64,000 nucleotides of DNA from Mesorhizobium amorphae (GTDB taxonomy: Bacteria > Pseudomonadota > Alphaproteobacteria > Rhizobiales > Rhizobiaceae). Location of the stretch: the NCBI GenBank assembly GCA_003240775.1, contig QFNI01000015.1:1-64000 (forward strand). The letters run 5' to 3'. A program made the position numbers and the translations under genes. Below the pieces are notes generated by a model. The model had not been told where the DNA came from. It saw only the letters and a list, made by a program, of their open reading frames with translations, and did no database searches. Within the stretch, counting starts at the first letter, position 1. The number at the start of each line of letters is the position of its first letter. Shown piece by piece: positions 25,383 to 34,969 of this stretch.

Positions 25383-26975
25383 TTACTCGGCCAGGTCGAC
25401 GCCGTCGAAGGCGAAGTCGCCGAGCGGGCTCTGCACGAAGCCGGTCACTTCCTTGCGCATCGGCACGACCGACAGCGAGTGGTCGAGCGTCGCCCAGGGA
25501 GCCTCGCGCTTGAACACTTCCTGCGCCTGCTCATAGAGCTTGGTGCGCTCGGCTTGGTCGGTGGTGGTCTTGGCCTGGATCACGAGGTTGTTGAACTCCT
25601 CGTTGCACCACTGCGCGCGATTGTTGCCGCCGACCGCATCGCAGCCGAGAAGCGTGTGGAGGAAGTTGTCGGGATCGCCGTTGTCGCCCGTCCAGCCCAG
25701 GATCACCGCGCCGTCGCGATCCTTGGCCTTGGAGCGGTCGAGATACTCAGCCCACTCGTAGGACACGATCTCGACGGTGACGCCGATCTTGGCCATGTCG
25801 GCCTGGATCAGCTCGGCCGCACGGCGGGCGTTGAGCATGTAGGGACGCGCCACCGGCATCGCCCAGACCTTCATCGACAGCCCGGAAACGCCGGCGTCTT
25901 CCAGCGCCTTCTTGGCGGCGTCCGGATCGTAGGCGTCGTCCTTGAGGTTGGCGTTGTAGGACCACATGGTCGGCGGGATCGGCGCCACGGCGGGGGTCGC
26001 CGCGCCCTGGAACACCGCGTCCACGATGGCCTGCTTGTTGATCGCCATGTTGAGCGCGCGGCGCACTTCGGGGCGGTCGAACGGCGCCTGGCTGGTGTTG
26101 TAGGCGAGGTAGGCGATGTTGAGGCCTTCCTGCTCTTCCACCTTGAGCGCGGGGTTCTCCTTCATGGAGGCGACGTCGGCCGCATTCGGGAAGGGCATCA
26201 GGTGGCATTCGCCGGCCTGAAGCTTCTGGTAGCGAACGGCGGCATCCGTGGTGATGGCGAAGACGAGATCGTCGATCTTCTGCTTGCCCGCGTAATAGTC
26301 GGGGTTCGCCTTGTAGCGGATGGCAGCATCCTGCTGGTAGGCCACGAACTGGAACGGCCCGGTGCCCAGCGGCTGCTGGTTGAGCGCCTCCTTGCGGTTC
26401 TCGCCTTCGAGCTTGTCCGCGTATTCCTTGGACATGATCGAGGCGAACGGCATCGCGAGGTTGGCGAGGAAGGGTGCTTCCTTGGCCTTGAGGTTGAAGC
26501 GGACGGTCATGTCGTCCACCTTCTCGATCGACGAGATCAGCTCGGGAAAGCCCATGCCGGCAAAGTATTCCCAGGCGGCGCCCGTCACATACTGGTGCCA
26601 GGGATTGTTCGCGTCGCGCTGGCGCTCGAATGAGAAGATCACGTCGTCGGCGTTGAGCTCACGCGTGGGCGTGAAGAACTCGGTGGTCTGGAATTTCACG
26701 CCGGGGCGGATCTTGAAGGTGTATTGCAGGCCGTCTTCCGAGATTTCCCAGCTCTCGGCGAGGCCCGCTTCCGTTTCGGTGGTGCCCTTCTTGAACTCGA
26801 GCAGGCGGTTGTAGACGGTGTGGGCGGAAGCGTCGAATGTGGTGCCGGCGGTGTAGAGGCCGGGGTCGAAGCCTTCGGGCGATCCTTCCGAGCAATAAAC
26901 GAATGTCTTGGCGCTGGCCGCGCCGCTGAGGACGGTTGCGGCAAGCAATGCCGCCGCAAAGATCGTCTTCTTCAT
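25383..26975 (-). CDS. Peptide ABC transporter substrate-binding protein (DppA-like)
   Basis: 530 residues from the ATG at 26975, with AGGGAG upstream. A Sec signal peptide MKKTIFAAALLAATVLSGAA ends at ASA/KTF. The mature protein is a cluster C (family 5) binding protein: TFVYCSEGSPEGFDPGLYTA, LAESWEISEDGLQYTFKIRP (family signature region), NTSQAPFDRPEVRRALNMAI and GWTGDNGDPDNFLHTLLGC. The last of these is the segment conserved in dipeptide/haem-binding DppA. Expected ligands are dipeptides or oligopeptides. Confidence 0.94.
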   Translation of the reverse strand: MKKTIFAAALLAATVLSGAASAKTFVYCSEGSPEGFDPGLYTAGTTFDASAHTVYNRLLEFKKGTTETEAGLAESWEISEDGLQYTFKIRPGVKFQTTEFFTPTRELNADDVIFSFERQRDANNPWHQYVTGAAWEYFAGMGFPELISSIEKVDDMTVRFNLKAKEAPFLANLAMPFASIMSKEYADKLEGENRKEALNQQPLGTGPFQFVAYQQDAAIRYKANPDYYAGKQKIDDLVFAITTDAAVRYQKLQAGECHLMPFPNAADVASMKENPALKVEEQEGLNIAYLAYNTSQAPFDRPEVRRALNMAINKQAIVDAVFQGAATPAVAPIPPTMWSYNANLKDDAYDPDAAKKALEDAGVSGLSMKVWAMPVARPYMLNARRAAELIQADMAKIGVTVEIVSYEWAEYLDRSKAKDRDGAVILGWTGDNGDPDNFLHTLLGCDAVGGNNRAQWCNEEFNNLVIQAKTTTDQAERTKLYEQAQEVFKREAPWATLDHSLSVVPMRKEVTGFVQSPLGDFAFDGVDLAE

Positions 26976-27210
26976 GAGTGCTCCCTGTATAGGATTGGCA
27001 GAAGCCGGAAAGGCTCCGCGAAGGCGCCATATAATCACATTTTTTCTGCATGGGAACCGCGCCGGACGAGGCTCACCGCAATGAGAACACGCTTTTGCCC
27101 GAAGCCTTAACGGGAATGCTGGGTGACGCTGCGCCTCCCGCCCCTGTCCGCTCGCGCTTGCCTCACACCGCCCCGTTGCCCATCTTGCCCATGCAACGGA
27201 GCGTGACGGC

Positions 27211-27762
27211 ATGGCGGAAGACTGGAAGGCTGAGGTTCTCGATTTCTGGTTCGGCGAGCTCTCGCCCGAACAGTGGTTCGATTCCACGTCCGAGCTCGAC
27301 CAGACGATGCGCGAACGCTTCGGCGCGCTCCACGAACGCATCGCGAGCGCCCTGCCCGTCGAGGCGCAGGAGGATGCGCGCGCAGCACTCGCTGCCATCA
27401 TCGCCCTCGACCAGTTCCCCCGCAACATGTTCCGCGGCACGGCCCAGGCATTCGCAAGCGACAACCAGGCCGTGGCGCTCGCCCGCAATGCGGTGGCACG
27501 CGGCCTCGACGCGGACCTCGCGCCCGAAGAGCGGCAGTTCCTCTACATGCCGCTGATGCATTCCGAGGTGGTGGCCGACCAGGAGCACTGCGTGTCGCTG
27601 TTCGCCGATCTCGAGAACTCCGAGGGCCTGCGCTACGCCGAGGAGCATCGCGACATCGTCGCCCGCTTCGGCCGTTTTCCCCACCGCAACAAGCCGCTCG
27701 ATCGCGAAAGCACGCCCGAGGAGCGCGACTTCCTCAAGGGCCACGCGGGCTACGGGCAATAG
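27211..27762 (+). CDS. DUF924 family protein
   Basis: 183 residues. It starts MAEDWKAEVLDFWFGELSPE and carries the family hallmarks ALIALDQFPRNMFRGTA-like (here AAIIALDQFPRNMFRGTAQA), FLYMPLMHSE and RFGRFPHRNKPLDRESTPEE. It is a TPR-like all-helical cytosolic protein of unknown activity. Standalone gene, upstream of fadD on the same strand with a hairpin in between. Confidence 0.9.
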   Translation: MAEDWKAEVLDFWFGELSPEQWFDSTSELDQTMRERFGALHERIASALPVEAQEDARAALAAIIALDQFPRNMFRGTAQAFASDNQAVALARNAVARGLDADLAPEERQFLYMPLMHSEVVADQEHCVSLFADLENSEGLRYAEEHRDIVARFGRFPHRNKPLDRESTPEERDFLKGHAGYGQ

Positions 27763-27835
27763 GCCTCGGCCGCTCCGGCGCGCCCTCAAGGGTTGCGCGA
27801 GGCGGAGCTTGCCGACAAACTCCGGCAATGAGGAG

Positions 27836-27858
27836 GAACCGGCGTCTCGCGCCGGTTC
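27836..27858 (+). terminator. Hairpin between DUF924 and fadD genes
   Basis: GAACCGGCG (27836-27844) pairs perfectly with CGCCGGTTC (27850-27858) around TCTCG, ending 6 nt before the fadD ribosome site GGGAGG. No T-run. It may end DUF924 transcripts or shape fadD translation initiation. Confidence 0.45.
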
Positions 27859-27875
27859 GCATATGGGAGGATTAA

Positions 27876-29594
27876 ATGAGCGCGACTGATGTCGGAGGCG
27901 CTGTGGCCGCGCGCGAGAGTGTGGCTGCGGCCAAGCCCTGGTTGAAGAGCTACCCCTCGGTGGTGCCTCCCGAGATCGGCCCTCTTTCGGACGGTTCCGT
28001 GGGCGACCTGCTCGCCCGCGCCTGCCAGCGCTTCGCGGGCCGTCCGGCCTTCACCTGCATGGGAGCGACGCTCTCGTTCGCCGCGGTGGACCGCCACTCC
28101 GCGGCCTTCGGCGCCTATCTCCAGAACCTGGGCCTCAAGCCCGGCGCGCGCGTGGCGCTGATGATGCCCAACGTGCTGCAATATCCCATCGCCATGATGG
28201 GCGTGTTGCGCGCGGGCTATGTGGCGGTCAACGTCAACCCGCTCTACACGGCGCGCGAGCTCGAGCACCAGCTCAAGGATTCGGGTGCGGAAGCCATCGT
28301 GATCCTGGAGAATTTCGCAGCCACCCTGCAGCGCGTGCTGCCCAACACGGGCGTCCGCCACGTGGTGGTGGCGACCATGGGCGACATGCTGGGAACGCTC
28401 AAGGGCGCGCTCGTCAATTTCGTGGTGCGGCGTATGAAGAAGCTCGTGCCCGCCTGGTCGCTGCCCGGCCACGTGCCCTTTCCCAAGGCGCTGGCAGCCG
28501 GCGGCAAGACGAGCCTCAAGCCCGTAACGGTCGGGCCCGACGACATCGCCTTCCTGCAATATACGGGTGGCACGACCGGCGTTTCCAAAGGCGCGGTCCT
28601 CACGCACTCCAACATCTTGGCCAACGCCGCGCAGAACGCGCTCTGGCTGGAAAGCGCCTATGCGACAAAGCCCAAGCCCGAGCGGCTGGTGTTCTTGTGT
28701 GCGCTGCCGCTCTACCACATCTACGCGCTCACGGTGAATGCGGTGATGGGCATGCAGCAGGGCGCACACAACATCCTGATCCCCAACCCGCGCGACATTC
28801 CGGCCCTCGCCAAGGAGTTCGGCAAGCACAAGATCAACGTGTTTCCCGGTCTCAACACGCTGTTCAACGCGCTCCTCAACAATGAGAGCTTTCGCGCGCT
28901 CGACTTCTCGGCACTGCTTCTGACCTTCGGCGGCGGCATGGCCGTGCAGCGCCCGGTGGCGGATCGCTGGAGGACGCTGACGGGCATCGGCATCGCGGAA
29001 GGCTACGGACTGTCGGAGACCTCCCCGGTCGCCACCGCGAACCCCTTCGACGCCAAGGAGTTCTCGGGCACGATCGGCCTGCCCGTGCCTTCCACGGAAG
29101 TCGCCATCCTGGGCGAGGATGGTGACGACGTGGCGCTTGGCGAAGTTGGAGAGATCACGATCCGCGGCCCCCAGGTGATGAAGGGCTACTGGAACCAGCC
29201 CGAGGAAACCAAGAAGGCGTTCACCGCCGACGGCTTCTTCCGCACGGGCGACATGGGCTTCATGGACGAGCGCGGTTACGTGAAGATCGTCGACCGCAAG
29301 AAGGACATGATCCTGGTCTCGGGCTTCAACGTCTATCCCAACGAGCTGGAAGAGGTGGTGTCGCGCCATCCCGGCGTGCTGGAGGTGGCGGCGGTCGGCG
29401 TGCCCGACGAGAAATCCGGCGAGGTGCCCAAACTCTTCGTGGTGAAGAAGGACGAGAGCCTGACGGAAGCCGCCTTGCGCGACTTCTGCCGCGACAACCT
29501 CACGGCCTACAAGCGGCCCCGCCAGATCGAGTTCCGCAAGGAACTCCCCAAGAGCAATGTGGGCAAGATCCTCCGGCGCGAGCTTCGGGGCTGA
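27876..29594 (+). CDS. fadD: Long-chain fatty acid-CoA ligase
   Basis: 572 residues; ATG at 27876 with GGGAGG upstream. ANL-superfamily motifs are in order: P-loop YTGGTTGVSKGAVLTH, YGLSETSP, GFFRTGDMGFMDERG, the hinge DRKKDMILVSGFNVYP, and the catalytic lysine in KSNVGKILRREL. It activates fatty acids to acyl-CoA with ATP (acyl-AMP intermediate) at the inner membrane for beta-oxidation or lipid synthesis. The length and the FNALLNNESFRALDFSALL region fit FadD rather than short-chain ligases. Confidence 0.93.
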   Translation: MSATDVGGAVAARESVAAAKPWLKSYPSVVPPEIGPLSDGSVGDLLARACQRFAGRPAFTCMGATLSFAAVDRHSAAFGAYLQNLGLKPGARVALMMPNVLQYPIAMMGVLRAGYVAVNVNPLYTARELEHQLKDSGAEAIVILENFAATLQRVLPNTGVRHVVVATMGDMLGTLKGALVNFVVRRMKKLVPAWSLPGHVPFPKALAAGGKTSLKPVTVGPDDIAFLQYTGGTTGVSKGAVLTHSNILANAAQNALWLESAYATKPKPERLVFLCALPLYHIYALTVNAVMGMQQGAHNILIPNPRDIPALAKEFGKHKINVFPGLNTLFNALLNNESFRALDFSALLLTFGGGMAVQRPVADRWRTLTGIGIAEGYGLSETSPVATANPFDAKEFSGTIGLPVPSTEVAILGEDGDDVALGEVGEITIRGPQVMKGYWNQPEETKKAFTADGFFRTGDMGFMDERGYVKIVDRKKDMILVSGFNVYPNELEEVVSRHPGVLEVAAVGVPDEKSGEVPKLFVVKKDESLTEAALRDFCRDNLTAYKRPRQIEFRKELPKSNVGKILRRELRG

Positions 29595-29603
29595 CCCTCC
29601 GCG

Positions 29604-30029
29604 TCAGCCGTTCGCTTCGCTCTGCCGCATCGGCATGGAGTCGATCAGGCCGAAGATGTCTGCGGCGGGAACCGGCTCGGTCCTGCGCAGCTTCTCGCTG
29701 CCGTCCTTGCCGAGGAGGATCACGGTGAAGGGGGCGTCTTCCTCCACCCCATAGGCGTCGCGCAATTCCGCGGCGTCGAGTGCGTCCACGCCCTCGCCCC
29801 ATTCGGCCGAAGCCGTCTCGCCCGCGATGCGCAGCACCAGCATGTCGCGGTCGGCGAGCGCGCCTTGGTCGCCCTTGAGGTCGCTCAACTGGCTTTCAAC
29901 GGCCTCGCCCTCTCCAAAGACGAGCGCCACGCGCTTTTCCCAGCGCACGGCTTCGAGCGGGGCGGATGCGGCGGGTGCTGCTGCCATGGCCAGGATCATG
30001 CCGGCGGGAAACAGAGAGGATGTGGACAC
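29604..30029 (-). CDS. DUF4174-like periplasmic protein
   Basis: 141 residues from a GTG at 30029 with AAGGAGG about 9 nt upstream; an internal ATG 11 codons later is weaker. The signal peptide-like lead STSSLFPAGMILAMAAAPAA ends at ASA/PLE. The body has a thioredoxin-like pattern (LEAVRWEKRVALVFGEGEAV, MLVLRI, PFTVILLGKDGSEKLRRTEP, IFGLIDSMPMRQ) matching DUF4174 proteins. Last gene of the pgi-HAD operon on the minus strand. Function unknown. Confidence 0.65.
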   Translation of the reverse strand: MSTSSLFPAGMILAMAAAPAASAPLEAVRWEKRVALVFGEGEAVESQLSDLKGDQGALADRDMLVLRIAGETASAEWGEGVDALDAAELRDAYGVEEDAPFTVILLGKDGSEKLRRTEPVPAADIFGLIDSMPMRQSEANG

Positions 30030-30094
30030 GGGGACGAGGCCTCCTTGCGGGGATCTCCCTCTCAGATAGGCCCCCGCACCGCCCTGTCGACCCG

Positions 30095-30811
30095 TCAGCG
30101 CCCTCTGGCGAGGAAGGCGGGCAGTTCGGCGATGGAGCCGAGCACGACATCGGCCATCGGCGAAAGCGAAGCCTGCGTGCCCGTGCCCGAAAGCACGCCC
30201 ACCGCGAGCCCGACACGGGCTGCACGCGCCATCTCCAAATCGTGGCAGTTGTCGCCGATCACCAGGATTTCCTCTGGCGCGACGCCCGAAAGCGCGGAAA
30301 AGGCGAGCACCGGGTCGGGTGCGGGCTTGGGGCGCGGCACCGTATCGTAGCCATAGGCCGCGAGGAAGCGGTCGGCGATGCCGAGCGCCTGAAGGGTCAG
30401 GCGCGCGCCCTCCCCTGAGTCGTTGGTGACGACACCGAGCAGGAGCCCCTGGTCGAACAGCGTGCTGACCGTCTCGTTCAGGCCCGGCAGCCCCACCGCA
30501 TGGGCCGCTCCCTGCGCGGCGGTGAACGCGTTGAAGACGAGCGTGCGCTCCTCGCGCTCTTCTTCGGTGAAGTCGGGATACCAAAGCGCCACCACCTCGG
30601 CATTGGTGCCGGCGGCGAACACGGAATCGGGCTTGTAGGTGCCCGTGGCGAAATCGAAACCCGCGATGGCCAGAAGCCGGTCGGCTTCCGCGCGGTCTCC
30701 GTTCGCAGCGGAAAGGGCGAGCGCGTCGCCTACCCCCACCCAGGTCTTCTCGAAGTCCACCAGCGTGCCGTCCTTGTCGAACAGGATGGCGCGAATGCGC
30801 GGCTTGCTCAT
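30095..30811 (-). CDS. HAD family hydrolase (phosphoglycolate phosphatase-like)
   Basis: 238 residues from the ATG at 30811, four nt after the pgi stop. HAD motifs: I AILFDKDGTLVDFEKTW, II VTNDSGEGARL, III lysine in PRPKPAPDP, IV GDNCHDLEMARAARVGLAVG. The helical cap resembles Gph-type phosphatases. The likely reaction is hydrolysis of a small phosphorylated metabolite. Co-transcription with pgi suggests a sugar-phosphate clean-up role (inference). Confidence 0.88.
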   Translation of the reverse strand: MSKPRIRAILFDKDGTLVDFEKTWVGVGDALALSAANGDRAEADRLLAIAGFDFATGTYKPDSVFAAGTNAEVVALWYPDFTEEEREERTLVFNAFTAAQGAAHAVGLPGLNETVSTLFDQGLLLGVVTNDSGEGARLTLQALGIADRFLAAYGYDTVPRPKPAPDPVLAFSALSGVAPEEILVIGDNCHDLEMARAARVGLAVGVLSGTGTQASLSPMADVVLGSIAELPAFLARGR

Positions 30812-30815
30812 GGAC

Positions 30816-32468
30816 TCACCGTCCCCCATGCGAGCGGAGAAAGGCGACGAGGCCCGCTGTCGAGCTGTCATGGCCCGAAGCGTCCTCCTTGCCTTCCACC
30901 ACCGGCAGAAGGTTGGTGGCGAGTTCCTTGCCGAGTTCCACGCCCCACTGGTCGAAGGCGTTGATGCCGAAGAGCTGGGCTTCCACGAAGACGCGGTGCT
31001 CGTAGAGCGCGATCAGGCGTCCGAAGGTGAAGGGGTCGAGCTTCTCGTAGAGGATCGTGACCGAAGGCCGGTTGCCGGGAAACACGCGGTGGGGCGCCAC
31101 GCGCTCGACCTCGGCCGCATCCATGCCCTTGGCGGCCATCTGCTGCTTCGCCTCGGCGAGCGTGCGCCCTCGCATCAGCGCTTCCGACTGTGCCAGGCAG
31201 TTGGCGAGCAGCAGATCGTGATGATGCTTGAGATCGGGCTCGAAGCCCTGGGCTGCCGCGATGAACTCCACGGGGATCACGTCGGTGCCCTGGTGCAGAA
31301 GCTGGAAGAAGGCGTGCTGGCCGTTGGTGCCGGGCTCGCCCCAGACGAGCGGGCCGGTGGGAGTCGCGACCGGCTCGCCTTCGAGCGTGACGCTCTTGCC
31401 GTTCGATTCCATGTCGAGCTGCTGGAGATAGGCAGGAAAGCGCGCGAGGCGCTGATCGTAGGGGATCACGGCGCGCGCGGGATATTCGCAGACCACGCGA
31501 TGCCAGAAGCCGACGAGGCCGAGCAGCATCGGCTGGTTCTCTTCGAGCGGAGCAGACGCGAAGTGCCGGTCCATCGCATGGGCGCCGGCGAGGAAAGCGC
31601 GGAAGTTCTCAGAGCCCACCGCGATCATGATCGGCAAGCCGATGGCCGACCACAGCGAGTAGCGCCCGCCCACCCAATCCCAGAAGCCGAACACGCGAGC
31701 CTCGTCGATGCCGAACTTCGCCACCTTGTCGAGCGCGGTGGAGACGGCTGCGAAATGGGAACCCACCGCATCGGGGCCGAGCGCTTCCGCGATCCAACGG
31801 CGCGCGGTCTCGGCATTCGTCATGGTCTCCACCGTGGTGAAGGTCTTGGACGCCACGATGAAGAGGGTGGAAGCGGGGTCGAGGCCCTTCAGCGCGTCAT
31901 GGATATGCGCGCCGTCCACGTTGGACACGAAATGCGCGCGCGGGCCGTCATGGAAGGGCGCAAGCGCCAGAACAGCCATGGCCGGGCCGAGATCCGAACC
32001 GCCGATGCCGATATTGACGACATCCGTGATTTTCTCGCCGGTGGCCCCCTTGGCCTCGCCCGAGCGCACGGCATCCGCAAACGCCGCCATGCGGTCGAGC
32101 ACACCGTTCACCTCGCGCGCCACATCCTCCCCACCGACCACAAGGCCACGGCCCTCCAGATCGCGAAGGGCGGTGTGCAGCACCGCCCGGCCTTCCGTAG
32201 TGTTGATGGCTTGGCCACCCAGCATCGCGTCGCGCCGCGCTTCGACGCCGGCCGCGCGCGCGAGATCGCCCAGCAGCGTCATCCCGGTCGTGTCCAGCGC
32301 GCATTTCGACCAGTCGAGCAGCAGGCCATCTTGTTCGACGGAGAAGTGGGCGAAGCGCTCGGGATCGGCGGCGAAGGCCGCGCGCATGTCCGACGGCGTC
32401 TCGCCGCGGTGCGTCTTTAGCGCAGCGATCTCTCGGGCGATGGATAGGGGTGTCATGCGCTCTGCCAT
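30816..32468 (-). CDS. pgi: Glucose-6-phosphate isomerase
   Basis: 550 residues from the ATG at 32468 (MAERMTPLSIAREIAALKTH); the ATG four codons later at 32456 is an equally possible start. Sugar-isomerase domains: VVNIGIGGSDLGPAMAVLAL, FIVASKTFTTVETMTNAETA, FDWVGGRYS-type motif (FWDWVGGRYSLWSAIGLPIM) with the catalytic residues, VWGEPGTNGQHAFFQLLHQG and a Lys-containing NAFDQWGVELGKELA. It interconverts glucose-6-P and fructose-6-P in the cytosol. First gene of a three-gene operon, divergent from the MocR gene. Confidence 0.97.
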   Translation of the reverse strand: MAERMTPLSIAREIAALKTHRGETPSDMRAAFAADPERFAHFSVEQDGLLLDWSKCALDTTGMTLLGDLARAAGVEARRDAMLGGQAINTTEGRAVLHTALRDLEGRGLVVGGEDVAREVNGVLDRMAAFADAVRSGEAKGATGEKITDVVNIGIGGSDLGPAMAVLALAPFHDGPRAHFVSNVDGAHIHDALKGLDPASTLFIVASKTFTTVETMTNAETARRWIAEALGPDAVGSHFAAVSTALDKVAKFGIDEARVFGFWDWVGGRYSLWSAIGLPIMIAVGSENFRAFLAGAHAMDRHFASAPLEENQPMLLGLVGFWHRVVCEYPARAVIPYDQRLARFPAYLQQLDMESNGKSVTLEGEPVATPTGPLVWGEPGTNGQHAFFQLLHQGTDVIPVEFIAAAQGFEPDLKHHHDLLLANCLAQSEALMRGRTLAEAKQQMAAKGMDAAEVERVAPHRVFPGNRPSVTILYEKLDPFTFGRLIALYEHRVFVEAQLFGINAFDQWGVELGKELATNLLPVVEGKEDASGHDSSTAGLVAFLRSHGGR

Positions 32469-32690
32469 GTTCACGGGGATCAGCGGGTGCCTTCGACTAA
32501 CAGAACGCACGGGGTGGCGAAAAGACTGGCCGCACCCTGTGCGATAGCGGCATGCCTGCCATGCAATGGATGTAGCCTTCAAGCGCAAGCCTCCCACGCT
32601 TGCGTTTCAGGAGCGCGCTTTCCCGTCCGTGGCGAGGAATGCGAAGAATCTATTCAGTTTTTGCAATCATCCGATCAAGGATTATCATCG

Positions 32691-32712
32691 CTGGCCCATC
32701 TGGTTATGCCAG
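32691..32712. promoter_or_regulatory. Short dyad upstream of the MocR gene
   Basis: CTGGC (32691-32695) and GCCAG (32708-32712) form an inverted repeat 48 nt before the MocR-type start, within the 291-nt divergent gap to pgi. The arms are only 5 bp, so this is a weak candidate operator. Confidence 0.25.
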
Positions 32713-32759
32713 GAAGCGGCGGCTAGTCTTCTCCCTTCGAGACCATCGGGGAGGACGGG

Positions 32760-34265
32760 ATGTCGGGTCGCCAGGACGGCGCCATCTGGGAAGGGTTGTT
32801 CCACCTTTCGCCGGATTCGGGCCAGACGCTGCAGGCGCAGATCCGGCAAGCCATCGTGGCAGCCATCCTCGACCGGCAGATCGCGCTGTCCATGCCGCTG
32901 CCCTCCTGCCGCATCCTGGCCGAAAAGCTCGGCGTGGCGCGCGGCACGGTGGTGCTGGCCTTCCAGCAGCTCGTGGACCAGGGCTTCCTGGTGGCACGCG
33001 AGCGGCGCGGCCATTTCGTGAACCCCGACGTGCTCGCTGCCCCGCCCGAGGCGCCCAAGACACGCGCGGCCTCGCGCCAGGAAGGCGGCATCGACTGGCG
33101 CGCGCGGCGTGCCATCCGCCCCTCCGACCTGCCCCCACCGCTCGAGCAGGACGACTGGGCGCGCGCCGCCTACCCCTTCGTGCACGGCCAGTTCGACCCC
33201 CAGCTCTTTCCCACTGCCGAATGGCGCGAGTGCAACCGGATGGCGCTCGCCGTGCTCGAAATCCGCAACTGGGCGGCCGACGTGGTGGATCGCGACGACC
33301 CGTTGCTTCTCGAACAGATCCAGGCGCGCCTCCTGCCCCGGCGCGGCATCTTCGCGAGCCCCGACGAGATCATCGTGACGCTTGGCGCGCAGAACGCGCT
33401 CTACATGCTCGCGCAGCTCCTGGTCGCGCGGGGTGCGACCGTCGCGATGGAGGACCCCGGATACCCAGACGCCCGCGCCATCTTCCAGCTCGCGGGCGCG
33501 AACCTGGCGCCTGTGCCGGTAGACCGCGAAGGGCTCGTGGTGGACCGCATCCCGCACGGCGCGCGCTTCGTGTTCGCGACACCCTCCCACCAGTGTCCCA
33601 CCACCGTGCCGATGAGCGAGGAGCGCCGCGCCGCCCTCCTCGCGGATGCCGAGCGGCACGACCGAGTGATCATCGAGGACGGCTACGACGCGCAGCTTCT
33701 CGACGAGGCGCCCCAGCAGGCGCTGAAGAGCGCGGACCGCTCGGGCCGGGTGATCTATGTGGGATCGCTGTCGAAGACACTGGCGCCGGGCTTGCGCATG
33801 GGCTTCATCGTGGCCTCGGCCGAACTGGTGAGCGAGTTGCGCGCGCTGCGCCGCTTCATGCTGCGCCATCCGCCCGCCAACAACCAGCGCGCGGTGGCGC
33901 TGTTTTTGTCGCTCGGCCACCACGACGCGCTGGTGCGGCGCTTGTCATCGGCATTCGCCGAGCGGCGCGAGCGGCTTTCGGAAGCCTTGACGCGCTTCAT
34001 GCCGGATTGGCGGGCGGCGGAAGGCGGAGGCGGCACATCCGTATGGCTGCAGGGACCGCCGGGCACCGATGCGCGGCGGCTCGCCATGGCTGCGGCCCAA
34101 AGGTCGGTCTTGGTGGAAGCCGGCAACCGCTTCTTCGAGCGGGCCGAAGACGGCGAGCGCGCGATCCGTCTCAGCATCTCCTCGATCGGCGCGAACCAGA
34201 TCGCGCCGGGCATTCGCGAGCTGTCCGCGGCGGCAGGGATCGCGCCGCGGGCAGCCGCTGCCTGA
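32760..34265 (+). CDS. MocR-type PLP-dependent transcriptional regulator (GntR-aminotransferase fusion)
   Basis: 501 residues. The N-terminal GntR winged helix (LPSCRILAEKLGVARGTVVL, AFQQLVDQGFLVARERRGHF) is joined by a linker to a fold-type I aminotransferase domain (DEIIVTLGAQNALYMLAQLL, VAMEDPGYPDARAIFQLAG). The PLP lysine lies in YVGSLSKTLAPGLRMGF. MocR proteins sense PLP or amino-compound adducts and usually control a neighbouring gene. Here the divergent neighbour is pgi and the downstream gene is convergent, so no obvious target such as pdxST or GABA genes is adjacent. Confidence 0.92.
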   Translation: MSGRQDGAIWEGLFHLSPDSGQTLQAQIRQAIVAAILDRQIALSMPLPSCRILAEKLGVARGTVVLAFQQLVDQGFLVARERRGHFVNPDVLAAPPEAPKTRAASRQEGGIDWRARRAIRPSDLPPPLEQDDWARAAYPFVHGQFDPQLFPTAEWRECNRMALAVLEIRNWAADVVDRDDPLLLEQIQARLLPRRGIFASPDEIIVTLGAQNALYMLAQLLVARGATVAMEDPGYPDARAIFQLAGANLAPVPVDREGLVVDRIPHGARFVFATPSHQCPTTVPMSEERRAALLADAERHDRVIIEDGYDAQLLDEAPQQALKSADRSGRVIYVGSLSKTLAPGLRMGFIVASAELVSELRALRRFMLRHPPANNQRAVALFLSLGHHDALVRRLSSAFAERRERLSEALTRFMPDWRAAEGGGGTSVWLQGPPGTDARRLAMAAAQRSVLVEAGNRFFERAEDGERAIRLSISSIGANQIAPGIRELSAAAGIAPRAAAA

Positions 34266-34277
34266 CAGGAGGAAGCG

Positions 34278-34871
34278 TCAGGCGGTGGTCTTGTCGCGAG
34301 CGGCCTTGGTCGCCTCGCCCCACCAGACGAGTTCGTCGAACAGGTTCTTGGCGGCGGGCAGGATGTTTTCCTCGATCGAGGCGATCGGCTGGTTGCCGGC
34401 CATCGGGAAGACCTTGAAGAAGTCGGCGCCGCCGATGTGAACCGCGCCATGCAGCGGCACCATGTGCAACTCCACGTTGATCATGCGCAGATGTTCCACT
34501 GCGCGTGCGCCGCCCATCGAGCCATAGGCCATGTATCCGGCCGGCTTGCGCATCCATTCCACATAGGCCTGGTCGAGCGCGTTCTTGAGCGCGCCGGTGA
34601 TCGAGTGGTTGTATTCGGCGACCACGAAGATGTAGCCGTCGAACTCGCCGATCTTTTTCTGCCAAGCGACCGCGCGCGGGTCCTGCGAGGGGGCCCAGAG
34701 GTTGGAGGCCGCCTCGTTGAAAAGGGGCAGGTCGAAATCCTTGAGGTCGACCAGCTCGACGTCGAACTCGTCGCGCTTGCTCGCCTGCTCCAGGATCCAG
34801 CGCGCGGGCACCTCGCCCCAGCGGCTGTCTCGGGTCGAGCCGAGGATCACGGCGATCTTGAGTTTGGACAT
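34278..34871 (-). CDS. NADPH-dependent FMN reductase family protein
   Basis: 197 residues from the ATG at 34871, with GGAG upstream. Flavodoxin-like fold: IAVILGSTRDSRWGEVPARW (FMN phosphate loop), FVVAEYNHSITGALKNALDQ and GSMGGARAVEHLRMI. Members reduce FMN, quinones, azo compounds or chromate with NAD(P)H. Downstream of the secreted repeat protein gene with a terminator between them. Confidence 0.92.
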   Translation of the reverse strand: MSKLKIAVILGSTRDSRWGEVPARWILEQASKRDEFDVELVDLKDFDLPLFNEAASNLWAPSQDPRAVAWQKKIGEFDGYIFVVAEYNHSITGALKNALDQAYVEWMRKPAGYMAYGSMGGARAVEHLRMINVELHMVPLHGAVHIGGADFFKVFPMAGNQPIASIEENILPAAKNLFDELVWWGEATKAARDKTTA

Positions 34872-34913
34872 CGAAGGCGTCTCCTGAACTGTTGGGTTGG
34901 GTCTGATGCAAAG

Positions 34914-34945
34914 AAAGGCGACAGCCCGGTGGGGCTGCCGCCTTT
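34914..34945 (-). terminator. Terminator after the secreted repeat protein gene
   Basis: AAAGGCG-ACAGCCC (34914-34927) pairs with GGGCTGC-CGCCTTT (34932-34945) around GGTG, with one A/C mismatch. On the minus strand the stem ends in CGCCTTT followed by CTTTGC. Confidence 0.65.
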
Positions 34946-34969
34946 GCCTTGTCGGCTCGGCCTTTCCGC

